Shown: positions 24,022-33,532, counted from the first letter of the stretch. The stretch is DNA of 64,000 nt from Chloroflexota bacterium (GCA_026705605.1 JAPPAK010000001.1:496001-560000); one strand, 5' to 3'. Numbers and translations are program-made. The notes: a model not told the origin generated them from the sequence alone.

Positions 24022-24270
24022 GTGGCGAGCATTACCGTGCGGAACCTGGACGAAGGACTGAAGCGGCGCTTGCGCGTTCGCGCGGCGGTGAACGGCAGGT
24101 CGATGGAGCAGGAGGTGCGGGAGATCCTGGCGGGCGTGCTGGGCGAGGAGCCCTCCCCTCCCGCTGAGGATCTCTTCACTTCCATTCGTGCCCACTTCGA
24201 GCCTCTCGGAGGCGTCGAACTTGAGCGGCCGCCCCGCGAGCCGATGCGCGAACCGCCCTCCTTCGACTGA
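24022..24270 (+). CDS. FitA/VapB-type antitoxin (ribbon-helix-helix)
   Basis: 82 residues. Residues 2-40, 'ASITVRNLDEGLKRRLRVRA' followed by A-V-N-G-R-S-M-E-Q-E-V-R-E-I-L, are a ribbon-helix-helix DNA-binding domain of the FitA/StbC group. The Pro/Glu-rich C-terminus would thread into the toxin. GTG start with GGGAGGG 7 bases upstream. Codons are less C-biased than neighbouring genes, consistent with acquisition by transfer. It ends 3 bases before the toxin ATG. Confidence 0.9.
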   Translation: MASITVRNLDEGLKRRLRVRAAVNGRSMEQEVREILAGVLGEEPSPPAEDLFTSIRAHFEPLGGVELERPPREPMREPPSFD

Positions 24271-24273
24271 GCC

Positions 24274-24693
24274 ATGATCGTCCTCGACACCAACGTCGTA
24301 TCGGAGATGGCTCTACCGGCCCCGAATGCCACTGTCGCCGGGTGGGTAATCCGCCAGCCTAGGTCCGATCTGTTCCTAACTGCCGTCAGTGAGGCTGAAT
24401 TGCGCTATGGCGTCGAGATCCTTCCTGTTGGACGGCGCCGTCGCGACCTCGCCGCTGCGGTCGAGAAGACGGTTCGGCAGAGCTTCGCCGGACGCATCCT
24501 CCCGTTCGATAGCGACGCCGCCCGCGCCTACGCCGAGATAGCGGCCGCACGCCGAGCCGCAGGCGACCCTATCAGCCAGGCGGACTGCCAGATCGCCGCA
24601 ATCGCCCGCTCCCGAGGTGCGGCCGTGGCGACGAGGGATGCGAGCGGCTTCGGCGGCTGTGGCATCAAGGTCATCAATCCCTGGCAAGCCTGA
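24274..24693 (+). CDS. FitB/VapC-type PIN-domain ribonuclease toxin
   Basis: 139 residues. PIN-domain acidic residues are in place: Asp5 in V-L-D-T-N-V-V-S-E, Glu in 'TAVSEAELRYGV', Asp in 'DPISQADCQIAAIA' and Asp in 'ATRDASGFGGCG'. The ending 'IKVINPWQA' is typical of FitB. Expected to cut RNA (initiator tRNA or rRNA in studied relatives) unless bound by the antitoxin. ATG follows GAGCC after the antitoxin stop. Confidence 0.9.
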   Translation: MIVLDTNVVSEMALPAPNATVAGWVIRQPRSDLFLTAVSEAELRYGVEILPVGRRRRDLAAAVEKTVRQSFAGRILPFDSDAARAYAEIAAARRAAGDPISQADCQIAAIARSRGAAVATRDASGFGGCGIKVINPWQA

Positions 24694-24747
24694 CGCCCCG
24701 CGTCCGTACTCCCTCACCCGGTAGCATTCCTGCCCCAGGAGGCACCC

Positions 24748-25095
24748 ATGATCGTCATCGCCGGAAGCATCGACCTCGACCCTGCACTGCGTGACCAGGC
24801 CCTCGCCACCGCCGGCGCCTATATCGACGCCGCCCTTGAGGAGCCCGGCTGCCGCAACTACGAGTGGACCGCCGACCCCCGCGTCGCCGAGCGCATCTGG
24901 GTCTACGAGCTCTGGGACGACGAAGCCTCCCTGCGCTTCCACTTCGAGAACGCCCCCTATCGCGACATGGGCGCCCACCTCGGCCGGCACGGCATCACTG
25001 GCTCGCAGATCAGCAAGTTCCGCGTCGATCTCGAGGAGCCCGTCTACGACGACACGGGTACGCCCCGCGCCGACTTCTTTACCGCCAGCGACTGA
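24748..25095 (+). CDS. ABM-family quinol monooxygenase-like protein
   Basis: 115 residues, one ferredoxin-like antibiotic-biosynthesis-monooxygenase domain: 'IVIAGSIDLDPALRDQAL', then E-E-P-G-C-R-N-Y-E-W, then 'IWVYELWDDEASLRFHF' and H-L-G-R-H. Members oxidise quinols or polyketides without a cofactor, or degrade heme; the specific substrate is not visible. AGGAGG is 6 bases before the ATG; TAGCAT (24722-24727) is a probable -10. Confidence 0.85.
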   Translation: MIVIAGSIDLDPALRDQALATAGAYIDAALEEPGCRNYEWTADPRVAERIWVYELWDDEASLRFHFENAPYRDMGAHLGRHGITGSQISKFRVDLEEPVYDDTGTPRADFFTASD

Positions 25096-25104
25096 CGCTC
25101 TTCG

Positions 25105-25617
25105 CTATCCCTGCGGCGGCCTTCGCCGGCCGCCGAGGCCGATCGTCGCGAGGCCCAGCGCAAGCCCCGCTGGCGCGACCGCCAGCGCGGCGGGAATCGG
25201 CGCATGTCCTGCGGCTCCGCTCATGACGTCTCCCATGCTTGGGCCGTTCTCGTCCGACTCGTCGCCGTGGGAGTGGTCGTGGTGGTCGTGAGAGTCGTGC
25301 CCCGCGGCGCCCACGTTGTAATTCGCGTCGATGTGCTGCCAGACGCCGATAGCGGAGCTCGCGATGGCCAGCACCGCTACGGTTCGCGCCAGCCACGCCA
25401 TCGCCCCCGTTGGGCGAACCATCAGGGCTGCCGTGGCTACGACCACGATGCCCAGCGTGATCCACGGCGCCAGCTGCCAGGGGCCCTGCCAGTGGCGTTC
25501 GTAGGCCAGTGCCAGACCGCTGCCAACCACGCCCACCGCGACGAGCAGAATGAATCCCGCCCGCAGGGCTCCCGCTGCTCCCTCGCCTCTGAACATGCGC
25601 CCGAAATGATATGGCAT
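25105..25617 (-). CDS. Membrane protein with His/Asp-rich exported loop
   Basis: 170 residues from the first ATG, or 163 from the ATG at 25596, which lies 9 bases after TATCAT and may be the real start. Four hydrophobic helices (about 20-40, 50-68, 75-93 and 142-160). Between helices 3 and 4 is a metal-binding-looking loop: H-D-S-H-D-H-H-D-H-S-H-G-D-E-S-D-E. This suggests sensing or binding of Zn, Ni or Cu, but no known transporter domain is recognised. Convergent with the ABM gene, 9 bases apart. Confidence 0.7.
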   Translation of the reverse strand: MPYHFGRMFRGEGAAGALRAGFILLVAVGVVGSGLALAYERHWQGPWQLAPWITLGIVVVATAALMVRPTGAMAWLARTVAVLAIASSAIGVWQHIDANYNVGAAGHDSHDHHDHSHGDESDENGPSMGDVMSGAAGHAPIPAALAVAPAGLALGLATIGLGGRRRPPQG

Positions 25618-25675
25618 CTCGATAGCGATAGCGGCCGAAGACGTGGCTCAGGGCTGCCCTGTTTCGCCTGGATCC

Positions 25676-26572
25676 CTACGAGATCAGGATGATGCCCGCC
25701 ACGGCCACCGCTACGCCCACAACCAGCCAGAGGGTTAGCCGCTCGCCCAGGAAGATCGCCCCCAGCGGTACGGCGAAGAGGGGGGAGATGGCGCTTGCCA
25801 CGGCGGCCCGTCCCACGCCCGCCTCCTGCACCGCGTAAATCCACAGCAGGCTTCCCAGCCCCGTGCCCGCCACCCCCGCGAGGAAGAGCGCGCCGTGGTC
25901 CCAGCGCGAGATCTGCCACCGCCGGACACTTGATCGCGGCATCGCCCCCGCCACGAACCCCACCACCAGGGCGCTCGCCGGCAGGCGCAGCGCCGTCACC
26001 GCCACCGCGTTCTGCCCCTCCACCGCATCCCCCAGCCAGACGGTCGCGATCGCCCAGATGAGCGCGGTAATCCCCACCAGCGCCAGCCCCTGCTTGAGAT
26101 TCCCGCTGCCTGCCGGTGCTGTCTCGGGCGCTCCCCTCCGGCGTCCCCGCAGGGCCACCAGGTAGACGCCAACCAGCACGAGCAGCGAGCCGATGACCTC
26201 AGCCAGGGTGATTGCGTCACCCAGGAACACGATCCCGAGCGCGTAGGTCAGGAAGACGAAGAGCCCGAGGCTAATCGTGAAGGCGCGCGTCAGCCCGAGG
26301 GCGTTAAGCGAGAAGACGTAGAGCGTGTCCCCCAGCGAATGGCCGACGAGCGCGGACCCGATCACCGCCACCGCCACCGCCACGGTCATCGCATCGAAGC
26401 CGCCCGACATGATCACGAACGGCAGGACGATCAGCAGCGCCAGCGCGCCCCACGCCCCCCGCACCGCGCTCACCGACACCGCGTCGACCCGTGTCGAGGA
26501 CGAGGCCATGAGCGTGCTCGCAACCGCCCAGATGGCGGCCGAGCCGATTCCTGCCAGGACGCCTGGGTTCAC
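25676..26572 (-). CDS. EamA/DMT-superfamily transporter
   Basis: 298 residues, ten hydrophobic helices in two homologous five-helix EamA halves ('SAAIWAVASTLMASSSTRVDAVSVSAVRGAWG' region and the later 'LIWAIATVWLGDAV' region). The second half ends with 'ISPLFAVPLGAIFLGERLTLWLVVGVAVAVAGIILIS', the typical EamA finish. Probably a metabolite or amino-acid exporter. GTG start. Substrate unknown. Confidence 0.88.
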   Translation of the reverse strand: MNPGVLAGIGSAAIWAVASTLMASSSTRVDAVSVSAVRGAWGALALLIVLPFVIMSGGFDAMTVAVAVAVIGSALVGHSLGDTLYVFSLNALGLTRAFTISLGLFVFLTYALGIVFLGDAITLAEVIGSLLVLVGVYLVALRGRRRGAPETAPAGSGNLKQGLALVGITALIWAIATVWLGDAVEGQNAVAVTALRLPASALVVGFVAGAMPRSSVRRWQISRWDHGALFLAGVAGTGLGSLLWIYAVQEAGVGRAAVASAISPLFAVPLGAIFLGERLTLWLVVGVAVAVAGIILIS

Positions 26573-26677
26573 CGGTCAGCGTGGAGCCGCGCGCGGCTGG
26601 GCATGGCGGCTCTCCCTCTCGATGCGGGGCTGTGCGCCTCCGCTCGCCCCGGCAGGATAGCGCCTTGCCTCGACATG

Positions 26678-26691
26678 GAGCGCAAGCGCTC
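26678..26691. promoter_or_regulatory. Palindrome upstream of the alcohol dehydrogenase promoter
   Basis: GAGCGCAAGCGCTC, a perfect 14-base palindrome, ends 11 bases before the TACACT -10 of the dehydrogenase gene, covering the -35 position where an operator would be expected. Confidence 0.35.
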
Positions 26692-26702
26692 GCCCCACCC
26701 GC

Positions 26703-26708
26703 TACACT
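26703..26708 (+). promoter_or_regulatory. Short-spaced promoter -10 of the alcohol dehydrogenase gene (TACACT)
   Basis: TACACT, 8 bases, then ATG at 26717; no Shine-Dalgarno, so the mRNA is leaderless or nearly so. Confidence 0.6.
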
Positions 26709-26716
26709 CCCGTCCC

Positions 26717-27736
26717 ATGCAAGCAGGAATCATTACCGGCAAAGAGATCATCGAGCTCCTCGAGTTCACGGAGCCTACCCCTGCGGAGAACGAGGCCGTC
26801 GTTCGCATCAGCTACTGCGGAATCTGCGGCACCGACCTTCACGCCTACCAGTCCGGCGTCATGGAGAATCCTGCCGTCTGCGGCCACGAGTGGATGGGCG
26901 AGGTGTCCGCCGTCGGCTCAGGCGTGACCGACTTCCGCGAGGGCGACCGCGTCATCGGCGGCATCGCCCCTGCCTGTGGCGATTGCGCCACCTGCCGTGC
27001 CGGCTACGCCCGAGACTGCCCCCACCAGCTCGGCAGCCTGATGGGCACCCCCCACGGCGGCTTCGCCCCCGCCATCGCCGCCGACGTCCGCCGCCTCACC
27101 CCCGTCCCCGACGGCCTCGATGACCTCGACGCCGCCATCGTCGAACCGCTCGCCGTCGCCCTCCACGGCACGCGCCGCACCGACATCCGCCTCGGCGACA
27201 CCGTCGCGGTTGTCGGGGCCGGCCCCATCGGCCTCCTGACGCTGCAGTGCGCGCGAGCCGCGGGCGCCGGGCGCGTGTACGTCGTCGAGCCCGTCGCCGA
27301 TCGTGGCGCCCTCGCTCTCGAGCTTGGGGCGGACCAGGTCTTTAACCCCATGGAAGAAGACGTGGCCACCGCCCTCGCCGATGCCACCGGCGGCCTCGGG
27401 CCCGATGTCGTCTTCGAGTGCGCGGGCATCGCCCCGACCATTCAGCATGCGGTCGATTACGTGCGCCGGGGCGGGGCCGTCACGCTCATCGGCCTGGCGA
27501 GCGAGCAGGCCACGATCGATCCCGGCACCTGGCTCTCGAAGGAGATCACGTTCGTCTCCGCTGTCGCCTACGCCCACAGGGAGTTCGCTATCGCCGCCGA
27601 CCTCATCGCTTCCGGCCGCATCCAGGTCAGGCCCCTGCACACGCACACGGCCGCCCTCTCCGACATCTCCGACGCCTTCTCCCTGCTGAACGAGGATCGC
27701 CGCCAGATCAAGATCCTGGTGGACCCGCGACGCTAG
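26717..27736 (+). CDS. Zinc-dependent alcohol dehydrogenase (sorbitol/threonine dehydrogenase type)
   Basis: 339 residues, medium-chain dehydrogenase. Catalytic zinc ligands Cys37 (C-G-I-C-G-T-D) and His57-Glu58 (C-G-H-E); structural zinc by Cys87, Cys90, Cys93 and Cys101; NAD(P) motif V-V-G-A-G-P-I-G near 165-172. An acidic residue at the end of beta2 ('VYVVEPVADR') favours NAD over NADP. Oxidises a polyol or secondary alcohol; exact substrate unknown. The frame is open far upstream, but homology, zinc motif spacing and promoter place the start here. Confidence 0.93.
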   Translation: MQAGIITGKEIIELLEFTEPTPAENEAVVRISYCGICGTDLHAYQSGVMENPAVCGHEWMGEVSAVGSGVTDFREGDRVIGGIAPACGDCATCRAGYARDCPHQLGSLMGTPHGGFAPAIAADVRRLTPVPDGLDDLDAAIVEPLAVALHGTRRTDIRLGDTVAVVGAGPIGLLTLQCARAAGAGRVYVVEPVADRGALALELGADQVFNPMEEDVATALADATGGLGPDVVFECAGIAPTIQHAVDYVRRGGAVTLIGLASEQATIDPGTWLSKEITFVSAVAYAHREFAIAADLIASGRIQVRPLHTHTAALSDISDAFSLLNEDRRQIKILVDPRR

Positions 27737-27739
27737 GGG

Positions 27740-29170
27740 TCAGGGTCGTTCCAGCGCGGGAGCTCCTGTGTCGACCTGGGCGTCGGTAGCTCGTTTCGGA
27801 CGGTCGCGAATCTCCAGCGATACGAAGATGTTGAGGATGGCCACGCCCGCCAGCACGATCGTGAGCAACCGGAAAGCGCCTTCCCCCGGGTCAGGCCCGA
27901 GCAGGGCCGCGATGATGGCTGCGCCCAGGATCGCGCCCGCGTAGCGCATCATCGAGAACGTCCCCGAGACCGACCCCGCCACATCCCGCGGCCAGGCCTC
28001 CAGCGCGGCGGAGGAGCGCGCCGGTCCCGAGATACCGAGCCCGATCCCTACGCCGATGAGCGGTCCGATGATCGCCGCCAGCGGCGGGTCGTCGAACAGA
28101 ACCATCAGCGCGACCGTCGCCACGCCGATGATGAAGCCGCCGCCGAGGAGCAGCGGCCTCCGCCCCACGCGGTCGGTGAGCGCCCCGCCCACTGGCGAGA
28201 GCGTGATCATCGCCGCCATCAGGGAGAAGAGCACCATGCTCACCACCTGGTCGCTCACCCCCCGCAGGTCCACGAGGTAGAGGGGCAGGCTCACGAGGAA
28301 CGAGTACATCACGAGGTTCGTGAGCCCCTGGCTGCTCGCCGCCGCCCGGAAATTGCGCGCTCCGAAGAAGCGGAACTCAACAATGCTCCCGCCCCAGCGC
28401 GACCGCAGCCAGTACGCCGCCACCGTCAGTGGCAGGAGCGCGCCGCCCGCGATCAGGAAGGCGGGGTTCTCCACCCGCGTCGCGCTTCCGATCAGGACCG
28501 CGCTCCCGAACACCGCCACGAGCGCGAGTAGCGAAGGCGTGTCGATGCGCAGCGTCTCGTGCCCGTGCCCCTCGTCGGGCTTCAGCCGCAGCAGGAACGC
28601 GATCGCCACCACCGAGAGCGGCACGTTCACCAGGAACAGCAGCCGCCAGTCCCCCGCCAGCAGCAACGCCCCGCCGATCACGGGGCCGGTGGCGGCTGCT
28701 ATGGAGAGCGCCGCCCCGTTCATCCCGAGGACGGTGCCCAGCCGTGCCGAGGGCGTCCGCTTGCGTAGCACCGCGATGCCGTTCGGCAGCACCAGCGCCG
28801 TCGCCGCGCCCTGCAGGCCCCGCATCAGGATGAGCATGGGCAGGTTGGTCGCCAGCGCCGAGACCGCCGAGATTGCGATCAGCAGAACAAGGCCGACCAT
28901 CATCATGCGGATGGAGCCGTAGGCATCCCCCAGCCGCCCCGATACGGGCTGCATCGCCGCCACCGCCACCAGATAGACGCTGATCAGCAGCGTCATCTCC
29001 CCCACGCCCACATCGAAGTGCGAGCGGATGGAGGGCAGGCCCACCGCCAGCATGGTGCTGTTCAGCGGCGTGAGCATCGCCGCGAGCGCCACCGTTGCCT
29101 GGAACTCGATGCTCCGCCAAGTGCCCTGCCCCAGGGGCAGATCGGCCTCACCGGCGCTTTCCTGCCGCAT
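27740..29170 (-). CDS. MFS transporter, DHA2 (14-helix) family
   Basis: 476 residues, about 14 helices. The start 'LTPLNSTMLAVGLPSI' and motif A 'GRLGDAYGSIRMMMVGLVL' are typical of EmrB/QacA drug:proton antiporters, as are 'ARLGTVLGMNGAALSIAAATGPVIGG' (motif C region) and the second motif-A copy 'GALTDRVGRRPLLLGG'. Convergent with the dehydrogenase, 3 bases apart. Start set by TAACAT with six bases to the ATG. Confidence 0.92.
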   Translation of the reverse strand: MRQESAGEADLPLGQGTWRSIEFQATVALAAMLTPLNSTMLAVGLPSIRSHFDVGVGEMTLLISVYLVAVAAMQPVSGRLGDAYGSIRMMMVGLVLLIAISAVSALATNLPMLILMRGLQGAATALVLPNGIAVLRKRTPSARLGTVLGMNGAALSIAAATGPVIGGALLLAGDWRLLFLVNVPLSVVAIAFLLRLKPDEGHGHETLRIDTPSLLALVAVFGSAVLIGSATRVENPAFLIAGGALLPLTVAAYWLRSRWGGSIVEFRFFGARNFRAAASSQGLTNLVMYSFLVSLPLYLVDLRGVSDQVVSMVLFSLMAAMITLSPVGGALTDRVGRRPLLLGGGFIIGVATVALMVLFDDPPLAAIIGPLIGVGIGLGISGPARSSAALEAWPRDVAGSVSGTFSMMRYAGAILGAAIIAALLGPDPGEGAFRLLTIVLAGVAILNIFVSLEIRDRPKRATDAQVDTGAPALERP

Positions 29171-29176
29171 GGGCTC

Positions 29177-29182
29177 ATGTTA
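29177..29182 (-). promoter_or_regulatory. Leaderless promoter -10 of the DHA2 transporter (TAACAT)
   Basis: On the minus strand TAACAT, six bases (GAGCCC), ATG at 29170. Confidence 0.65.
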
Positions 29183-29234
29183 ACGGCGTCAACGAGCCCT
29201 CACGGCGCCGAATCTGTGTCCCGGGCGCCGTTCC

Positions 29235-29696
29235 TCAGGTTGCGGGCGCTTCTCCCGCGCAGCAGGGATCCTCGCCGATGGCGCAGGCTGCGCCGGTGTT
29301 CTCGGTGATCATGATGAGCTCATCGGCAGGAGCAGGGTTGTCGTCGGTGACGGTGTAGACCTCCCAGCGAAGCCCGCTGGGGTCCTTTGCCCACGCCTTG
29401 TCCTGCTCGGCATGGCAGCACACAACCGCGTCCTCCACCTCGAGCTGGTGGCCGAGCCCGGCAAGGCGCGCGGTCTCGGCGGCTACCTCTGCGGTCGTCT
29501 CGACCTCGACGCCGAGGTGGTTCAGGTCGCCGCCGCGCCCGTTCTCGAACAGGATCAGCTTCAGGGGCGGGTCCGCCACCTCGAAGTTCGCGTAGCCATC
29601 GCGCACCTTGTGCGGTTCTGTCTTGAAGAGGTCGCGGTAGAACGCGATCGCGGAATCGAGCTCCGCCACGTTCAGCGCCAGTTGTACCCGTGCCAA
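29235..29696 (-). CDS. ArsI/CadI-like VOC-fold protein (putative C-As lyase or Cd-induced)
   Basis: 153 residues from a TTG start. Glyoxalase-fold with the ArsI/CadI signature: 'LALNVAELDSAIAFYRDLF', K-V-R-x-G-Y-A-N-F, 'LNHLGVEVE', a vicinal Cys pair (Cys93-Cys94, V-V-C-C-H-A-E-Q-D-K) and 'WEVYTVTDD'. Metal ligands would be Gln5, His60 and Glu112, as in Thermomonospora ArsI, where the Cys pair binds trivalent organoarsenicals for C-As bond cleavage. A further Cys pair (145-146, D-P-C-C-A-G) sits in the tail. TTG is chosen because TACACT (29754-29749) lies inside the longer frame and GGGAG precedes the TTG. Confidence 0.82.
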   Translation of the reverse strand: MARVQLALNVAELDSAIAFYRDLFKTEPHKVRDGYANFEVADPPLKLILFENGRGGDLNHLGVEVETTAEVAAETARLAGLGHQLEVEDAVVCCHAEQDKAWAKDPSGLRWEVYTVTDDNPAPADELIMITENTGAACAIGEDPCCAGEAPAT

Positions 29697-29748
29697 TGTC
29701 GACTCCCGTACCGGTCCGTTGGAGGACGGCCGGCGTTGTTCTCCACCG

Positions 29749-29754
29749 AGTGTA
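29749..29754 (-). promoter_or_regulatory. -10 element of the ArsI-like gene (TACACT)
   Basis: TACACT on the minus strand, about 52 bases before the TTG start; it rules out the ATG at 29774. Confidence 0.45.
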
Positions 29755-29811
29755 GTCACGATCGTTGCTCGCAACGCAAGTCCCCGCCACCTGCCTGACC
29801 CGCCGCCGCCC

Positions 29812-30399
29812 CTACCGCTCGTCGAGTCTGGCGAGCAGCGCGTCCCGCTCCTCGGGGGAGAACAGGTACGACTCCATCCCCGCTTGCCCGCGCTGCCGTG
29901 TCACCTCGAACAGCACAATCGCTGCCGTCACCGAGAGGTTGAGGCTGCGCACCATCCCTGCCATGGGAATCGTCAGCCGCCGGTCCGCCAGCGCCACGGC
30001 CTCGTGGGAGAGCCCGCGGTTCTCGTTCCCCAGCATCACCGCGATCCGCGGCGCCGTCAGTTCTGCCCCGTACAGCTCCTCGGTTTCACCCTCCGCCACC
30101 GTCGCCACCACCTCGAACCCCTCCCCGTGCAGCGCGTCGAGGCACCCCCTCGCCGACGAGTACACCTCGAAGTCGAGCCACTTGTTCGCCGACGATGAGG
30201 ACAGCTTCCCCACCCGGCGCGGGTCGAACGGCTCCTCCTGGTCGAAGATGAGGCACACCCGCTGGAACCCGAAGGCGTCGCAGCTTCGGAAGACCGCCTC
30301 GGCGTTGTGCGGGTCGTGGATGTCCTCGAGCACGACGACGCCCTGCTGCCGCCTCGCAGCCACATCGCGGTAGCGTTGCATCCGTTCCGGCGTCGGCAC
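29812..30399 (-). CDS. trmH: TrmH-family RNA 2'-O-methyltransferase
   Basis: 195 residues, SPOUT knot enzyme. Motif 1 'VLEDIHDPHNAEAVFRSCDAFGF' (Asn, Arg), motif 2 'IAVMLGNENRGLS' and motif 3 'IPMAGMVRSLNLSVTAAI' all match TrmH, which methylates the 2'-OH of G18 in tRNA using SAM. The basic N-terminus and the short C-terminal helix fit TrmH rather than the longer RlmB-type enzymes, though rRNA targets cannot be excluded. GTG start six bases after TACGCT. Confidence 0.88.
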   Translation of the reverse strand: MPTPERMQRYRDVAARRQQGVVVLEDIHDPHNAEAVFRSCDAFGFQRVCLIFDQEEPFDPRRVGKLSSSSANKWLDFEVYSSARGCLDALHGEGFEVVATVAEGETEELYGAELTAPRIAVMLGNENRGLSHEAVALADRRLTIPMAGMVRSLNLSVTAAIVLFEVTRQRGQAGMESYLFSPEERDALLARLDER

Positions 30400-30405
30400 C
30401 GCCCG

Positions 30406-30411
30406 AGCGTA
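30406..30411 (-). promoter_or_regulatory. Leaderless promoter -10 of trmH (TACGCT)
   Basis: Minus-strand TACGCT, six bases (CGGGCG), GTG at 30399. Confidence 0.65.
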
Positions 30412-30446
30412 GGCCCGCGACCCGCCCGCGATCCAGCCGCCCCCCT

Positions 30447-30472
30447 GCCTGTTCGGGCCTGTTCGGTAAGAT
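30447..30472 (+). promoter_or_regulatory. Promoter of the acyl-CoA mutase operon with tandem 10-bp repeat
   Basis: GCCTGTTCGG is repeated perfectly head to tail (30447-30456, 30457-30466) directly against the TAAGAT -10 (30467-30472). The repeat fills the place of spacer and -35 on one DNA face per turn, as activator-dependent promoters do. The gene has a normal leader of ~38 bases with GGAGAGGAG before its GTG. Confidence 0.5.
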
Positions 30473-30510
30473 AGGCGGACTCACTCGAAACGTCGGGAGA
30501 GGAGCAGGTT

Positions 30511-32180
<1,670 letters not shown>

Positions 32181-32181
<1 letters not shown>

Positions 32182-33131
32182 TGACCAACGAGCTCGTCGA
32201 TCTCGCCATCTTTTCGGGAAGGACCTACCCCGCCTTCGCGGAGGCCATCTGCGCCCACCTCGGGAAGAAGCAGGGCGAGGCCGACATCTTCGAGTTCGCC
32301 AACGAGAACATCTTCGTCCGCTACCAGGAGAACATCCGCAGCCGCGACGTCTTCCTCGTCCAGCCCCTCGTCCGCCCCGTCAGCACCTCCATCGTCGAGC
32401 TGCTCATCATGATCGATGCCGCCCGGCGCGCCTCCGCGGGGCGCATCACCGCCGTCATCCCCTACTACGCCTACGGGCGCAGCGACAAGAAGGACCAGCC
32501 GCGCGTCCCCATCAGCGGCCGCCTCCTCGCCAACCTCATCGAGACCGCCGGCGCCGACCGCGTCATCACCATGAACCTCCACGCCGGCCAGATCCAGGGC
32601 TTCTTCAACATCCCCCTCGATGAGCTGAACGGCCTCTACCCCATGAGCGCCTACTTCGCTTCCCGCGACATGACCGGCTACACCGTCGTCGCCACCGATG
32701 TTGGCGGCGAGAAGCTCTCACGCGACATGGCCTCGCGCCTCGACCTGCCCCTCGCTATCGTGGAGAAGCGGAGGCTGGGCAACACCGATAACGTCCAGGC
32801 TCTCAACGTCATCGGCGACGTGGACGGCCGCAACGCGCTCCTCATCGACGACGAAATCCTCACCGCGGGCACGATGGTGGAAGCGGTGGGGATCTTGCGG
32901 GAGAAAGGCGCGCGCGAAATCGTGCTCGCGGGCTACCACGCGATCCTCGGCGGACCCGCCGTCCAGCGCCTCCGCGACGCCAGCGTCCACGAAATCGTCT
33001 TCACGGACACGGTCCCCATCCCGGCGGACAAGCGGCTCCCGAACATGAAGATCATCCCTACAGCGCCCGTGTTCGGCGACGCCATCCAGCGCATCCACAC
33101 CGGCCAGAGCGTCGGCGCCCTCTTCCAGTAG
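32181..33131 (+). CDS. prs: Ribose-phosphate pyrophosphokinase
   Basis: 316 residues. Makes PRPP from ribose 5-phosphate and ATP for nucleotide, His and Trp synthesis. Visible: 'FANENIFVRYQENIRSRDVFLVQ', the 'MNLHAGQIQGFFNIPLDEL' signature, the flexible loop 'VEKRR' and the PRPP loop 'ALLIDDEILTAGTM'. The usual 'D-D-x-x-x-T-x-G-T' loop reads DDEILTAGT. ATG at 32181 uses the last base of the mutase stop (TGATG), so the two are co-translated; a frame extending 18 codons upstream is only read-through into the mutase. Confidence 0.96.
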
Positions 33132-33142
33132 CCCTCAGGCGA

Positions 33143-33529
33143 CTACCAGAGGCGTTGCACGCCGTACTGGTCGAACAGGCTCTCGTCCGAAATGAGAACG
33201 AGGTCGTTGCCCAAGGCCTGGGCCACCAACATCCGATCGAACGGGTCGCGGTGTGGTCCCGGGAGCGCTCCCGCCCTGACGCCGTCTTCGACAGTCACGG
33301 GCAGACTCTCGAATCGCTGGCTGGAGATGTACCTGGGGAGGCTGAGCGCCAGTTCATCCACTCCCTTGAGTTTGCCAAGCCTGTGCTTGGTGGCAATCTC
33401 CCAAGCTGTGGCGGCGCTCACGAATACGTCGTTCGCCGAGACGCCTATGGCGTCCCGCACTGCGGCTGGCAGCCGATTGTTGCCCTCAAACCACCAGATG
33501 AACGCGTGCGTGTTCAGGAGCAGGCGCAA
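33143..33529 (-). CDS. VapC-type PIN-domain toxin with first Asp replaced by Asn
   Basis: 128 residues. The fold markers are present: 'LLLNTHAFIWW', 'VFVSAATAWEIATKHRLGKL', 'HRDPFDRMLVAQA', 'LISDESLFDQYGVQRLW'. The invariant first aspartate (L-L-L-D-T-H in relatives) is Asn6 here, a GAC-to-AAC change. This residue holds the catalytic metal, so nuclease activity may be lost or weak. TTG start, 3 bases behind the antitoxin stop. Base composition is less GC-rich than its surroundings. Confidence 0.88.
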   Translation of the reverse strand: MRLLLNTHAFIWWFEGNNRLPAAVRDAIGVSANDVFVSAATAWEIATKHRLGKLKGVDELALSLPRYISSQRFESLPVTVEDGVRAGALPGPHRDPFDRMLVAQALGNDLVLISDESLFDQYGVQRLW

Positions 33530-33532
33530 GGC

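Noticed and set aside
25114-25135. Strong hairpin CGGCGGCC-TTCGCC-GGCCGCCG between convergent genes, possible bidirectional terminator
   Set aside because: It lies inside the last codons (G-G-R-R-R) of the minus-strand gene and has no T-run; Arg/Gly codons alone generate such repeats.
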